NCBI GenBank assembly: GCA_002898255.1 | Contig: BEIE01000001.1 | Coordinates: 1,240,001 to 1,304,000, forward strand | Length of the DNA: 64,000 nucleotides | DNA from: a bacterium HR28 | GTDB taxonomy: Bacteria > Chloroflexota > Chloroflexia > Thermomicrobiales > Thermomicrobiaceae | Direction: 5' to 3' | Shown here: positions 37,828 to 47,900 of the stretch, piece by piece | How positions within the stretch are numbered: position 1 is the stretch's first letter | Layout: each line of letters starts with the position of its first letter | Position numbers and translations under genes: made by a program | Notes under the pieces: model-generated | What the model was told of the DNA's origin: nothing | The model's database searches: none | Seen by the model: the letters and a program-made list of their open reading frames with translations, nothing else

Positions 37828-38109
37828 CTACTCCTCTTCCTCGAACCCGTACTTCTTATCGATCACGTTGTTCATGGTCAGGGCATAGATGAAGATGAGA
37901 ATCACGTAGACCGTGATCGAGAACTGGCTGGAGAGCCAGTATCCGAGTGGGAAGCCGGTGAGGATTTTGATATTGTTGAGGGATGCCGCAAATGGCGGGT
38001 GGAGGTAGGTTACCGCAAACCAGATTGCAAGGAGTGTGAGGATCAGTCGCCAATGTTCTCGCCAATAGGCCTCGAGCCGCGCCGTATCGACCGCTGGTGT
38101 GCTCGCCAT
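37828..38109 (-). CDS. DUF4212 small membrane subunit of the symporter
   Basis: A 93-residue protein (MASTPAVDTARLEAYWREHWRL...) with two spans (about 21-38 and 60-78) and the characteristic HPPFAASLN and GFPLGYWLSSQFSI. The frame is open upstream to 38220, but ATG 38109 follows GGAGGTAGATCG. DUF4212 nearly always precedes a Na+/solute symporter and is taken to be its accessory subunit. Confidence 0.88.
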   Translation of the reverse strand: MASTPAVDTARLEAYWREHWRLILTLLAIWFAVTYLHPPFAASLNNIKILTGFPLGYWLSSQFSITVYVILIFIYALTMNNVIDKKYGFEEEE

Positions 38110-38348
38110 CGATCTACCTCCTGCCCTCATGCCCTCACTCGCTGTGGGTGATCGTCCCACCGTTGATCGGCCACCTCCAGTGGATCGTTGATCTGCCGCA
38201 CACAGCGCTCCTCGGATCACCTCCTTTCCGGATGACCAGTAAGGACTCGCGCCTCAGTTGTATGGCCTCCGCCAGCCCTCGGTGCTCTTTCATGAATCTT
38301 GACTTTCCAGGAGCCGTGCCTACCCGATGAGATTGTGAGACTATCAGC

Positions 38349-38415
38349 TCTATAGCGGCAAGACGACACATTGTCAAGAGGCATCGAGTTATAGGGCAGA
38401 TAACGGCGTCGTTAT
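38349..38415 (-). promoter_or_regulatory. Strong promoter and upstream palindrome of the symporter operon
   Basis: On the minus strand TTGACA (plus 38372-38377) and TATAGA (38349-38354) are exactly 17 bases apart, the best promoter in the window. Upstream lies a perfect 6-4-6 inverted repeat ATAACG-gcgt-CGTTAT at 38400-38415, placed where an activator would bind. GTTATAG also occurs as a direct repeat nearby. The region between the promoter and 38634 otherwise shows no gene. Confidence 0.65.
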
Positions 38416-38634
38416 AGTGAACATACGGCTCGCCGAAGTCGTGCAGGCAATTCATTCCTGTCGACGTCTTTTTGTCTCGGGAATACCGGTCGGCTTCCAG
38501 GTGACAGATGTGATGAGAGAAACGCGAGGATGCGCCTAGCGGGTGGGCCTGTGGTATCACGTCGAAGATAGGGAGCAGCGGTCAGCGATGTCGCATGACC
38601 TGCAGTGACCGCACAGCAGGCGGAGGGGTGAAGG

Positions 38635-41232
38635 GTGTCAACGCCGATCCGACGTCAGTATCTGGCGATCAAGCAGCAGGTTCCTGACGCGTTACTCCTG
38701 TTCCGACTCGGCGATTTCTACGAACTCTTCGATGAAGATGCAGTGATTGCGGCAAGCGTGCTCGATATCGCCTTAACCTCGCGCGAGCTCGGCCGCGACC
38801 AGCGTGTGCCGATGGCTGGGATCCCGGCGCATGCAGCCGAGCCATACATCGCCAAGCTCGTCGCAGCCGGCTATCGTGTTGCACTTTGCGATCAAATTGG
38901 CACGCCAGACGGTCGGCACCTCGTCGAACGCCGCATTACGCGTGTTGTCACACCCGGAACCGTCACCGAGCCGACGATGCTGGACTCTCGACGCAACACC
39001 TACATCGCGGCGCTCGTGCTCGATGAGATGGGCGCTGGTCTAGCATTTGCAGATCTCTCCACTGGGGAGTTTGCAGCCACTGAGCTGCATGCTGGTTCGG
39101 CAGACGAGCTCCATGCGGCGGTCGAGCGCGAGCTCCTGCGTTTGGGGCCGGCTGAACTCCTCTCCTCCGCCGAACAGCGTGCTCGTATGCCAGATGTCGG
39201 TGCCTTCATCACGGTGACACCGGAATGGATCTGGGGCGAGCGTGCAGCGCGTCGTGCTTTGCAGGAGCACTTCCAGGTCGAGTCGTTGGAGGCGTTCGGA
39301 TTGGAGGAGCGGCCATTCGCGTTGCGCGCCGCTGGCGCACTCCTCCAGTATTTGGCCGAGACACAAGCAGGTCAGCTTCCGCAACTCGACGATCTCGTGG
39401 TTTACCGAACCGACACGTACATGACGCTCGATGCCGCAACGCGCCGCAACTTGGAGCTCCTTGAAACGGTACGGGGTGAACAGAGCCGCTCTCTTGTCGC
39501 GATCCTTGACCGAACCAAGACCCCAATGGGCGCACGGCTCCTGCGCCGCTGGCTCAACCAACCTATGCTCGACGTGACGGCGATTCGCCAGCGACAGGCG
39601 CGAGTCGCAGCGCTCGTCGAGGAGACGATGACGCGGGTGCGCTTGGGCGAACTCCTCGGTGCGGTTGCGGATCTGGAGCGCCTCGCCAACCGCGTCTTGA
39701 CGGAGCGTGTCACGCCACGGGAACTTCGGCAGCTTGCACGTTCCTTGAGTGTGCTTCCTGATATCGCAGAAGCTGTCGCGCAACGAGACGAGTTGGCGAG
39801 TTTCGGTGCGTTACCCGATCTCTCTCCAGTTGCTCGGTTGATTGAGGCAGCGGTCGTTGACGATCCGCCGGCCGCGCTTGGCCAAGGACCAGTGATTCGC
39901 GCGGGATTCGCGCCAGAGCTCGATGAGCTGCGCGCACGAGCTCGTTCAGCACGGGAATGGATCGCTTCGCTTGAACAGCGTGAGCGCGAGCGAACTGGGA
40001 TTCGCTCACTCAAGGTCGGCTATAACAAGGTGTTCGGTTACTATATCGAGGTGAGCCATGCGAACCGGCATCTTGTACCGCCTGACTACCAGCGCAAGCA
40101 GACGCTCGTCGGCGCCGAGCGCTACGTCACGCCAGAGCTGAAGGAGTACGAACACCTCGTCCTGCATGCCGAGGAGCAGATTGCGGCACTGGAAGCAGAG
40201 GTGTATCGCAGGGTCGTTGGGGAAGTGGCAAGTTCGGCGGGACAGATTCGACGTGTGGCGCAGCTTGTCGCTGAACTTGACGTCTATCGGGCATTAGCCG
40301 AAGTCGCCGTCGAGCGGCGTTACACGCGACCCGAGGTCGACGAGAGCTTCGTCCTCGAGATCATCGGCGGTCGTCACCCAGTGGTGGAGACGACGACCGA
40401 ACCAGGCCGTTTTGTGCCAAACGACACGCGGCTCGACATTGAGGAACAGCAGATCATGATTCTCACCGGGCCGAATATGGCCGGGAAATCAACCTACCTA
40501 CGACAAGTGGCACTGATCGTACTACTGGCCCAGATTGGCTCCTTTGTACCGGCCGAGCGGGCACGCGTCGGCATTGTGGACCGGATCTTCACACGAATCG
40601 GCGCACAGGACGACATTGCTTCTGGTCAGAGCACATTCATGGTCGAAATGGTGGAAACAGCTGCCATCCTGCGCCAGGCAACGCGCCGCTCGCTGGTTGT
40701 GCTGGATGAGGTCGGACGTGGCACGAGCACCTACGACGGCCTCGCAATTGCCCGAGCCGTGGTCGAATATCTCCACAATCACCCACGACTGGGTTGTCGC
40801 ACCCTCTTCGCGACTCATTACCACGAACTGACCGAGTTGGAGCGTGTACTGCCGCGAGTCCGCAACTACCGGATGGACGTGTTAGAAGAGGGAGATCAAG
40901 TTGTCTTCCTGCACCGGGTTGTGCGAGGAGGCGCGGACAAGAGTTATGGCATCCACGTGGCACAACTCGCGGGTTTGCCGCAAGCCGTTGTCCGGAGAGC
41001 GCGAGAGATCCTGGCTGATCTGGAAACGGCGCGGTCTAGCGAGCGGATGCGGCGCCGGACCGCGATGGCGAAGGACACGCCGGTAACGGTGCAGCTGACG
41101 CTGTTCGGCCCATCTCACCCAGTGGTTGAACGATTGAAAGCTCTTGAGCTTGATGCGATGACGCCTCTTGAAGCATTGACGGTCCTCTACGAACTCCAGC
41201 GGCTGGTACGCGAAGACAATGCGAATCGCTAG
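38635..41232 (+). CDS. mutS: DNA mismatch repair protein MutS
   Basis: A full-length 865-residue MutS1. The mismatch-reading F-x-E is in RLGDFYELF (residues about 24-32), Walker A TGPNMAGKST at about 611-620, Walker B LVVLDEVGRGTSTYDG near 690, and ATHYHEL follows. The C-terminus has QLTLFG, a sliding-clamp-binding motif. No mutL follows; the next gene is convergent. GTG 38635 follows GGAGGGGTGAAGG. Confidence 0.96.
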   Translation: MSTPIRRQYLAIKQQVPDALLLFRLGDFYELFDEDAVIAASVLDIALTSRELGRDQRVPMAGIPAHAAEPYIAKLVAAGYRVALCDQIGTPDGRHLVERRITRVVTPGTVTEPTMLDSRRNTYIAALVLDEMGAGLAFADLSTGEFAATELHAGSADELHAAVERELLRLGPAELLSSAEQRARMPDVGAFITVTPEWIWGERAARRALQEHFQVESLEAFGLEERPFALRAAGALLQYLAETQAGQLPQLDDLVVYRTDTYMTLDAATRRNLELLETVRGEQSRSLVAILDRTKTPMGARLLRRWLNQPMLDVTAIRQRQARVAALVEETMTRVRLGELLGAVADLERLANRVLTERVTPRELRQLARSLSVLPDIAEAVAQRDELASFGALPDLSPVARLIEAAVVDDPPAALGQGPVIRAGFAPELDELRARARSAREWIASLEQRERERTGIRSLKVGYNKVFGYYIEVSHANRHLVPPDYQRKQTLVGAERYVTPELKEYEHLVLHAEEQIAALEAEVYRRVVGEVASSAGQIRRVAQLVAELDVYRALAEVAVERRYTRPEVDESFVLEIIGGRHPVVETTTEPGRFVPNDTRLDIEEQQIMILTGPNMAGKSTYLRQVALIVLLAQIGSFVPAERARVGIVDRIFTRIGAQDDIASGQSTFMVEMVETAAILRQATRRSLVVLDEVGRGTSTYDGLAIARAVVEYLHNHPRLGCRTLFATHYHELTELERVLPRVRNYRMDVLEEGDQVVFLHRVVRGGADKSYGIHVAQLAGLPQAVVRRAREILADLETARSSERMRRRTAMAKDTPVTVQLTLFGPSHPVVERLKALELDAMTPLEALTVLYELQRLVREDNANR

Positions 41233-42461
41233 TCATCACGTGCAAGCGCGTGCTTCAGCTGCGCCTGCCGTTGAGGACGCAGCAGCCAGAGCGGGAGGAA
41301 CGCGGAGACCGCGATAGCGGCTGAAAGGGCGAACATCACGCGGGGGCCGAACGCGCCATAGATCGGCGTGTACAGTGCGGGCGCGAGTCCCTGTACCAGG
41401 AAGCGGGCTCCCAGGAAATACGCCGATGCGGTACCACGGTGGCTGGGCGCCGCCTGTACGGCGAGGGTGCTGAAGGCGGTCCAAGTCAACATCGCTGCGA
41501 GACCAAGCGCCAGATAGGCTGCCGCGAATGCCCAGGGATCTGGTGCAGCGGCCATCACAGCGATGGCACTGCTTACAGCGAGAAGGCCGAAAGCGGCCCC
41601 GCGTTGGGCGCCGACGCGCTCGAGGAGGAGCCCTGCTGGCGGCCCAAACAGAATTGCGCCGAGGCCGTAGAGAGACACGACGAGTCCGATCGTCGCGTAA
41701 TCGAGCTGCCACAAATCGCGCAGCGCCTGACCGAGAAGATAGGCCGTTCCCATCACGGCCGCATTCGCAAGAAACGCGAGGGCGACGACTTGCGCAACTC
41801 CGCGATCAAGAGCGGCGAGGAGTTCACGGAGGGCGTGACGGAGTGACGGCGCACGCGGTCGTGGCGGTACGACGTGACCGTATCGGTAGAACCAGAAGAG
41901 GAGCCAGGCTCCAGCAATCCAGCTTAAAAGCGCGACCGACACGAAAAAGAGCCGCCAGGACCAAGTCACGAGCAGGCCTGCGATGAGCGGACCGATCAGA
42001 TGGCCGGTCTGGTTCGCTGCTGAGAAGACAGCGATGGTCCGTGGCAGCTGTGTTGGCGGCAGTGCATCGCCGAGCGTTGCCAGCAGGATCGGTGTTGTGA
42101 AGGCATTGGTCACACCAAGCAAGACGCAGCCGAGCACGAAAAGAGGCAGGTTTGGTGCCAGAGCGCAGAGCAAAGCGGCCAGTCCGAATGATCCAAACCC
42201 GGCGAGGATCACCACCCGGCGGGACGTAAGATCGGAAATGGTTCCCGAAAAGAACTGGCACAAGCCAAAGGTCACAAAATAGGCTGGAATGATCACCGAG
42301 AGTGTTGCTCGGTCAACATGAAAGACTCCCTGGAGAATAGGAAAGACAATCGGGAAGCCGCCGCCATTGTAGGGGCCAATCAGTGAACCGAGATGGAATG
42401 GAGCAAGGCTCCACTGACTGAACCGCTGAGTCGCTGCTGGTCTTGACGAGTGTGTCACCAC
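41229..42461 (-). CDS. MFS transporter
   Basis: A 410-residue major facilitator with 12 predicted spans. The motif A-like SGTISDLTSRRVVILAG (about residues 72-88) is in the first half and GPPAGLLLERVGAQRG in the second. It resembles drug:H+ antiporter-1 proteins (Bcr/NorA-type), with NQTGHLIGPLIAGLLV on span 5, so efflux is more likely than uptake. Its last 4 bases overlap the mutS stop. GTG at 42461 has GGCGAGGA upstream. Confidence 0.85.
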   Translation of the reverse strand: MVTHSSRPAATQRFSQWSLAPFHLGSLIGPYNGGGFPIVFPILQGVFHVDRATLSVIIPAYFVTFGLCQFFSGTISDLTSRRVVILAGFGSFGLAALLCALAPNLPLFVLGCVLLGVTNAFTTPILLATLGDALPPTQLPRTIAVFSAANQTGHLIGPLIAGLLVTWSWRLFFVSVALLSWIAGAWLLFWFYRYGHVVPPRPRAPSLRHALRELLAALDRGVAQVVALAFLANAAVMGTAYLLGQALRDLWQLDYATIGLVVSLYGLGAILFGPPAGLLLERVGAQRGAAFGLLAVSSAIAVMAAAPDPWAFAAAYLALGLAAMLTWTAFSTLAVQAAPSHRGTASAYFLGARFLVQGLAPALYTPIYGAFGPRVMFALSAAIAVSAFLPLWLLRPQRQAQLKHALARDD

Positions 42462-43187
42462 TCCTCGCCTCCCCTGGCAAGTGTAGCGCTGAATAGCGCC
42501 TCGACGCCGTGTTGTTCATTAGTGCAGAACAGGCAGCGGGGCTCTCGGAACGGTGGCGATGTTTCGTCCCCGCTTGGGGACGGCAAAGATCATAGGTAGA
42601 ATGGCTTGCTCCAAACAGGCAGTGGCTGCACCAGCTCTGCGTACGATGCTACCCCTCGCGATTTCTGAGCTACCGTCTCGTGCTCTTGGGACGTTGTATC
42701 GCAGTGTCTCGATGATCAAACGACGATTTTACTCACCACCTCGGCTCGCGAGCACAGTGCAAGCCTGTCGGTGATCCTCAGGGAATCACTTCTGATGGCT
42801 CGTGCTCTTCCCCGAGTTGGAGTTACTCAGCATGGGGAAAGCGAACGGTTGCGTCCTACCCGAACACGTGGGGCGCTGAAGGGCGCTCTCTCCGCGTGGC
42901 CGTGCGTTCGTTTGCCACGTTGCGGCAAGTATGCGGAATGCTGGTCGCCACCGGGCCGCGTGGAACTATGCGTCGTGCACAAAAGAAGCGAGCCAGATTG
43001 CGCGTGGTGCCTGAGCACTGCACCTCCTGCTTCGGTACGCTGCACGAACGGAAGGGGGTGACGGCGATGGCGACGGCGATTCGGTCTCGGACCCGAGAAC
43101 CTCCGCATGTGATGCCTCCACGTTCGCCGGCAGTCGTTCGTACCGCAATCAATGTGCTGCGACGGCGCAGCGGAAAGGAGCTCGACG
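42462..43187. other. Gap upstream of amt
   Basis: 726 bases without a convincing gene. Frames present are Arg/Ser/Pro-rich shadows. A 7-bp hairpin, CGTCCCC (42565-42571) with GGGGACG (42576-42582), may be a remnant regulatory structure or minus-strand element. I saw no sigma-54 -24/-12 pair. Confidence 0.35.
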
Positions 43188-44480
43188 ATGAGCGATGGTG
43201 CGATCGCTTGGATGCTGATATCCACAGCATTGGTTCTCTTAATGACACCTGCACTTGGCTTCTTTTATGGCGGGCTGGTGCGCTCGAAGAACGTGCTGAA
43301 CACGCTGATGATGAGTTTCGGTGCACTCCCCATCGTTGGTCTCGCCTGGGCGCTAATCGGGTATTCCCTCGCCTTTGCACCGGGACTTCCGGTCATCGGT
43401 GACTTGTCCTTTGCACTGCTACGTGGTGTCGATGTGGCTGCGCAAGGACAAATTCCTCATGTCCTCTTCATGAGTTTCCAGGCGACTTTTGCCATCATCA
43501 CGGCGGCATTGATCAGCGGGGCACTCGTCGAGCGTATGCGCTTCGGTCCGTACCTCGTGTTTCTTGCCCTGTGGGCGGTACTCATCTATGCGCCAATTGC
43601 TCACTGGGTCTGGGGCGGTGGCTGGCTGGCTAAGCTCGGGGCACTCGACTTTGCAGGGGGAACGGTGGTGCACGTGAATGCCGGCGTGGCGGCTGCCGTC
43701 GGCGCGCTGGTGCTCGGCCAGCGGCGTGACTACGGTCGCCAGGCGATCCTGCCGCACCATATCCCCTTTACCCTGCTTGGTGCGGCACTCCTTTGGCTCG
43801 GTTGGTTCGGCTTTAACGCGGGGAGTGCTCTTGCTGCAAATGAATCAGCAGCACTCGCGTTCACGAACACGATGCTTGCTCCAATGGCCACAGCATTGGT
43901 GTGGATGCTCTTGGACTTGGTTCGGACCGGGAAGGTGACGGCTGTCGGGGTGGCGACGGCGATCGTCGTAGGATTGGTGGCCATTACCCCTGCGGCTGGT
44001 TTCGTTGCGCCGCTCTCGGCAATCGCGCTCGGTGCACTCGCCGCGTTCCCAAGCTACTTCGCCCTTGTGTGGCGGGCTCGTACTCGGCTAGACGATTCCC
44101 TTGATGTTTGTGCGGCGCACGGTGTCGGTGGGCTCACCGGGGCGATCCTCACGGGAGTCTTCGCTCAGGAGTCCTGGAATGGGATCACGGACGGCCTGCT
44201 CTTTGGAAACCCGATGCAAGTGGTGATCCAAGCGGTTGCCGTCCTTGCGGTCGCGGCGTATACCGCGGTTGGGACGTTCGTGATCCTCCGGGCGATCGCT
44301 GCGGTCACGGCGCTTCGGGTGCCGGATCTCGCTGAACGGCTGGGGCTGGATGTCAGCGAGCACGGTGAGCAGGCGTACACGAGCGGTGAAGGGGCGATCC
44401 TTCTCTTGCCCACAGCACGGCCAGCGGAGAGCGGTGTACGCGTGGAGCCGAAGGTGAAGCAAGTTGGAGGAAGCGCATGA
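43188..44480 (+). CDS. amt: Ammonium transporter, Amt family
   Basis: A 430-residue ammonium channel with 11 spans. Family signatures are LGFFYGGLVRSKNVLNTLMMSF (residues about 22-44), NAGVAAAVGALVLGQRRDYG (first pore-His region VVHVNAG) and DVCAAHGVGGLTGAILTGVFA (second pore His). ATG 43188 follows AAAGGAGCTCGACG, and the open frame from 43152 is discounted. There is no signal peptide. The C-terminal tail (LGLDVSEHGEQAYTSGEG) is the PII-responsive segment. It overlaps glnB by ATGA. Confidence 0.95.
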   Translation: MSDGAIAWMLISTALVLLMTPALGFFYGGLVRSKNVLNTLMMSFGALPIVGLAWALIGYSLAFAPGLPVIGDLSFALLRGVDVAAQGQIPHVLFMSFQATFAIITAALISGALVERMRFGPYLVFLALWAVLIYAPIAHWVWGGGWLAKLGALDFAGGTVVHVNAGVAAAVGALVLGQRRDYGRQAILPHHIPFTLLGAALLWLGWFGFNAGSALAANESAALAFTNTMLAPMATALVWMLLDLVRTGKVTAVGVATAIVVGLVAITPAAGFVAPLSAIALGALAAFPSYFALVWRARTRLDDSLDVCAAHGVGGLTGAILTGVFAQESWNGITDGLLFGNPMQVVIQAVAVLAVAAYTAVGTFVILRAIAAVTALRVPDLAERLGLDVSEHGEQAYTSGEGAILLLPTARPAESGVRVEPKVKQVGGSA

Positions 44481-44827
44481 AGCTGATCGTGGCGATCATC
44501 CGACCCGAAAAGTTGAACGACGTCCTGGAAGCATTGTTTCGCGCTGAGGTGCGTGGCCTGACGATTTCAGCCGCTCAAGGCCATGGCGGTGAGACGGAAC
44601 AGGTCGAAACCTATCGCGGCATGACCGTGAAGATGGAACTTGCGCCAAAAGTGCGCCTCGATATCGGTGTGTCCGATCACTTTGTGGAACCGACCGTGCA
44701 GGCGATCCTGGAAGCTGCTCGGACTGGACAGGTGGGAGACGGCAAGATTTTCGTCCTGCCAGTGGAGCGTGTCTACCGGATCCGGACTGGGGAACGTGAC
44801 GAAGCTGCGGTCACACCAGTCGCATGA
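44477..44827 (+). CDS. glnK: PII signal-transduction protein (GlnB/GlnK-like, variant T-loop)
   Basis: A 116-residue trimeric PII protein that would block Amt when nitrogen is plentiful. The core ARTGQVGDGKIFVLPVERVYRIRTGE is canonical. In the T-loop, GHGGETEQVETYRGMTVKMELAPK aligns without gaps to the E. coli loop but has E for Q39 and V for Y51, so the uridylylation tyrosine is missing. Adjacency to amt argues for a GlnK role. It is translationally coupled to amt. Confidence 0.92.
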   Translation: MKLIVAIIRPEKLNDVLEALFRAEVRGLTISAAQGHGGETEQVETYRGMTVKMELAPKVRLDIGVSDHFVEPTVQAILEAARTGQVGDGKIFVLPVERVYRIRTGERDEAAVTPVA

Positions 44828-44856
44828 ATTCACCCAAGAACCCATCCCCACCCACC

Positions 44857-44890
44857 AACCGGCCCGCGGGGAGATCCCCGCGGGCCGGTT
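44857..44890. terminator. Bidirectional stem-loop between glnB and gltB
   Basis: A perfect 15-bp stem (AACCGGCCCGCGGGG at 44857-44871 with 44876-44890) and loop AGAT, between two convergent genes. Neither side has a U-run, so it may act by stalling or by Rho. Confidence 0.7.
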
Positions 44891-44912
44891 GCGGCATGGG
44901 ATGGATGGGAGG

Positions 44913-47900
44913 TCAGTCTGCAACAGCTCGGGCCTCGACGGGTCGCTCGCGCACGCGCCGTGTCGGCCGCTCCTCGACCGCTTCGATCGGAGGATGTGGA
45001 GCCACCTTCCAGAAGGCGGTGCGAAGCTCGTCCCAGCGTTCCAGAATCTCGCGGCCGCGTTGGCTCCCGGTGAAGGCGACATGCTTGGCGATGAGGGTGC
45101 GGAGCATCTCCTCGTCTTCGGCGCTCAGGCGCTCCAGCTGCACATACTCGCGGTTCAGGCGCCCTGGAAAGACTCCTTCTGGGTCGAAGACGAAGGCGAC
45201 GCCGTTCGTCATACCGGCTGCGAAGTTCCGCCCGGTTGGACCAAGGACAACGACGACACCACCGGTCATGTACTCACAACCGTGATCACCGACACCCTCG
45301 ACCACTGCGATGGCGCCGGAATTGCGGACCGCGAAGCGTTCGCCGGCTTGTCCGGCAACGAAGAGTTCTCCGCCAGTAGCACCGTAGAGCACGGTGTTCC
45401 CGACAAGAACATGCGGCCGGTTCGGGTCGGCGGGCGGTTCGGGGGAGCGGACGACGATCGTGCCGCCACCCATACCCTTCCCAACATAGTCATTGGCCTC
45501 ACCGTTCAGAATGAGTGTCAGGCCGTGCCAGCACCACGCACCGAAACTCTGACCAGCCTGGCCGGTGAGTTCGACGGTGACAAGGCCTTCAGGTGCGCGC
45601 TCCCTGCCAAAGCGCAGAGCGAGTTCCCCGGCTAGTCGGCCGCCAACCGCCCGATTGTGATTCTGTACTGTAGTGCTGATGCGGACTGGCTGCCGCTGCT
45701 CGAATGCCGGACGTGCCTGCTCAAGCAGCCATTCGTCGAGGGCCGGCCCGGTGAGGTCATGGAAGATATTGCGGTCATACAGACAGCGACGCGGAGCGTT
45801 CGGGTCCGCCGGTACCGCAAGCAGTGGCTGGAGATCGAGCGTCGCGGCTGGCCCATCGAGTTGGTCAATAACGGAGAGCAACTCGACGCGCCCGACGATG
45901 TCGTCCAGGCGCCGGGCTCCCAGCATAGCAAGATACTCCCGTACCTCCTCGGCCAGGAGCGTGAAGAAGTTGATAACGTGCTCCGGCTTACCAGCGAACC
46001 GCTTGCGGAGATCTTCGCGCTGTGTCGCGATACCGGTTGGGCAAGTGTTCAGGTGGCACTGTCGTGCCATGTCGCAACCGATGGCGACGAGTGCAGCGGA
46101 GCCAAATCCGAACTCCTCCGCACCGAGTAAGGCCGCGATTACGATGTCTCGTGCCGTTTGCAGACCGCCATCGGTGCGGAGTCGCACTCGGCTACGCAGA
46201 TCGTTGAGGACAAGCGTCTGCTGGGTCTCAGCCAGACCGAGCTCCCATGGGACACCCGCGTACTTGATCGAAGAGAGTGGCGAGGCGCCTGTGCCGCCGC
46301 TATGGCCGCTAATGAGGATGTAGTCGGCATGGGCCTTGGCGACACCGGCCGCAATAGTGCCCACGCCAGCTTCGGCCACCAGCTTGACGCCGACCCGCGC
46401 GCGCGGATTGACCATTTTGAGGTCGTAGATCAGCTGAGCCAGGTCTTCGATACTGTAGATATCGTGATGCGGTGGCGGCGAGATCAGCTGGATACCAGGA
46501 ATTGCATGGCGGAAGCGCGCAATGATCGCTGTCACTTTGTGGGCAGGCAGCTGACCGCCCTCACCTGGCTTGGATCCCTGGGCGATCTTAATCTCGAGTT
46601 CCTCCGCACGCACGAGATACTCGGCTGTCACGCCAAACCGTGCGCTTGCGACCTGCTTGATCTTGTTGTGCGGAACATCGGTTCCCTCTTCGTAGTACCA
46701 GTCCGGATCCTCACCGCCTTCGCCGCAGTTGGAGCGTGCCCCGATCCGGTTCATGGCGATAGCGAGGGTCCGATGTGCCTCTGGTGAGAGCGCTCCCAAG
46801 GACATTGCCGTCACAACGAACCGCTTGCGGATCTCCTCTGCCGGCTCGACTTCGTCAAGCGGGATCGGCTGTGTAGGACGGAAAGTCAGGAGATCACGCA
46901 AGGCCATTGGACGCCGATCCTGCACCAGCTGCACGTACTGCCGGTAGGCCTCACGATCACCGGTCTGGGCTGCCTGCTGGAGGGCACGGACGTTCATCGG
47001 GCTGAAGGCATGGTATTCACCGTCCTTGCGGAAGCGGACAAAGCCCCAGTCGGGTAGCCGATCGATCGGCTCAGTGAAGGCAGAGGCATGCCGCTTGAGC
47101 GCGCGCTCGGCAATTCCCGCCAGGTCGAGCCCACCGAGACGCGACGGAGTTCCGGTGAAGAACTGATCGACCACGTCCTGAGACAGACCAAGGATCTCGA
47201 ACAATTGAGCACCCTGATAGCTCGCAAGCGTGGAGATCCCCATCTTCGACATGATCTTCAAGAGCCCATACTCGAGCTGCTTGACATAGCGCTTCGCGAG
47301 CTCGTCAGCGGACAGCTGCTCAGCGCCGCGGGTGCCAGCGAAACTGCGGGCGACGTGCAGCGCCAGATACGGATGAACCGCCGCTGCACCATATCCGATG
47401 AGGACCGCGGCCTGGTGTACGTCCCAGACATCACCTGTGTCGCAGACGAGTGAGGCACGCATCCGCTTGCCGACCCGAATCAGGTGGTGGTGCACGGCGC
47501 CGACAGCAAGCGGCATTGGGATCGGTGCATGCGCGGCGTCGACATCACGATCGCTTAGGATCAGGATGCTGGCGCCCTCGTCAATCGCCTGCTCGGCACA
47601 ACAGAGGAGCTCGGCCAACGCTCGCTCGAGTCCGGCTGGACCGTCAGCGACCTTGAAGACTGCGCGCAGTGTCCGAGCTTTCAGCTCTGGATGATTGGCG
47701 AGCGCAGCCAGCTGCTCCTCGAGCAAGATTGGGCTCGGCAAATGGAGGAGCCGTGCGTGTTCCGGCGTTTCGGTCAGGAGACTGGCGCGCGGCCCCAGAT
47801 AAACGTCGAGCGACATGACCAGCTTTTCACGCAGTGAGTCGATTGGCGGGTTCGTCACCTGAGCAAAGCGCTGGCGGAAAAAGTGGGCCAATGGGCGCGG

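Noticed and set aside
42896-43402. 168-codon plus-strand frame before and into amt
   Set aside because: Arg/Ser-rich, overlaps 200 bases of amt in another frame. A GGAAGGGGGTGACGGCG-ATG at 43070 looks like a start but leads nowhere protein-like.
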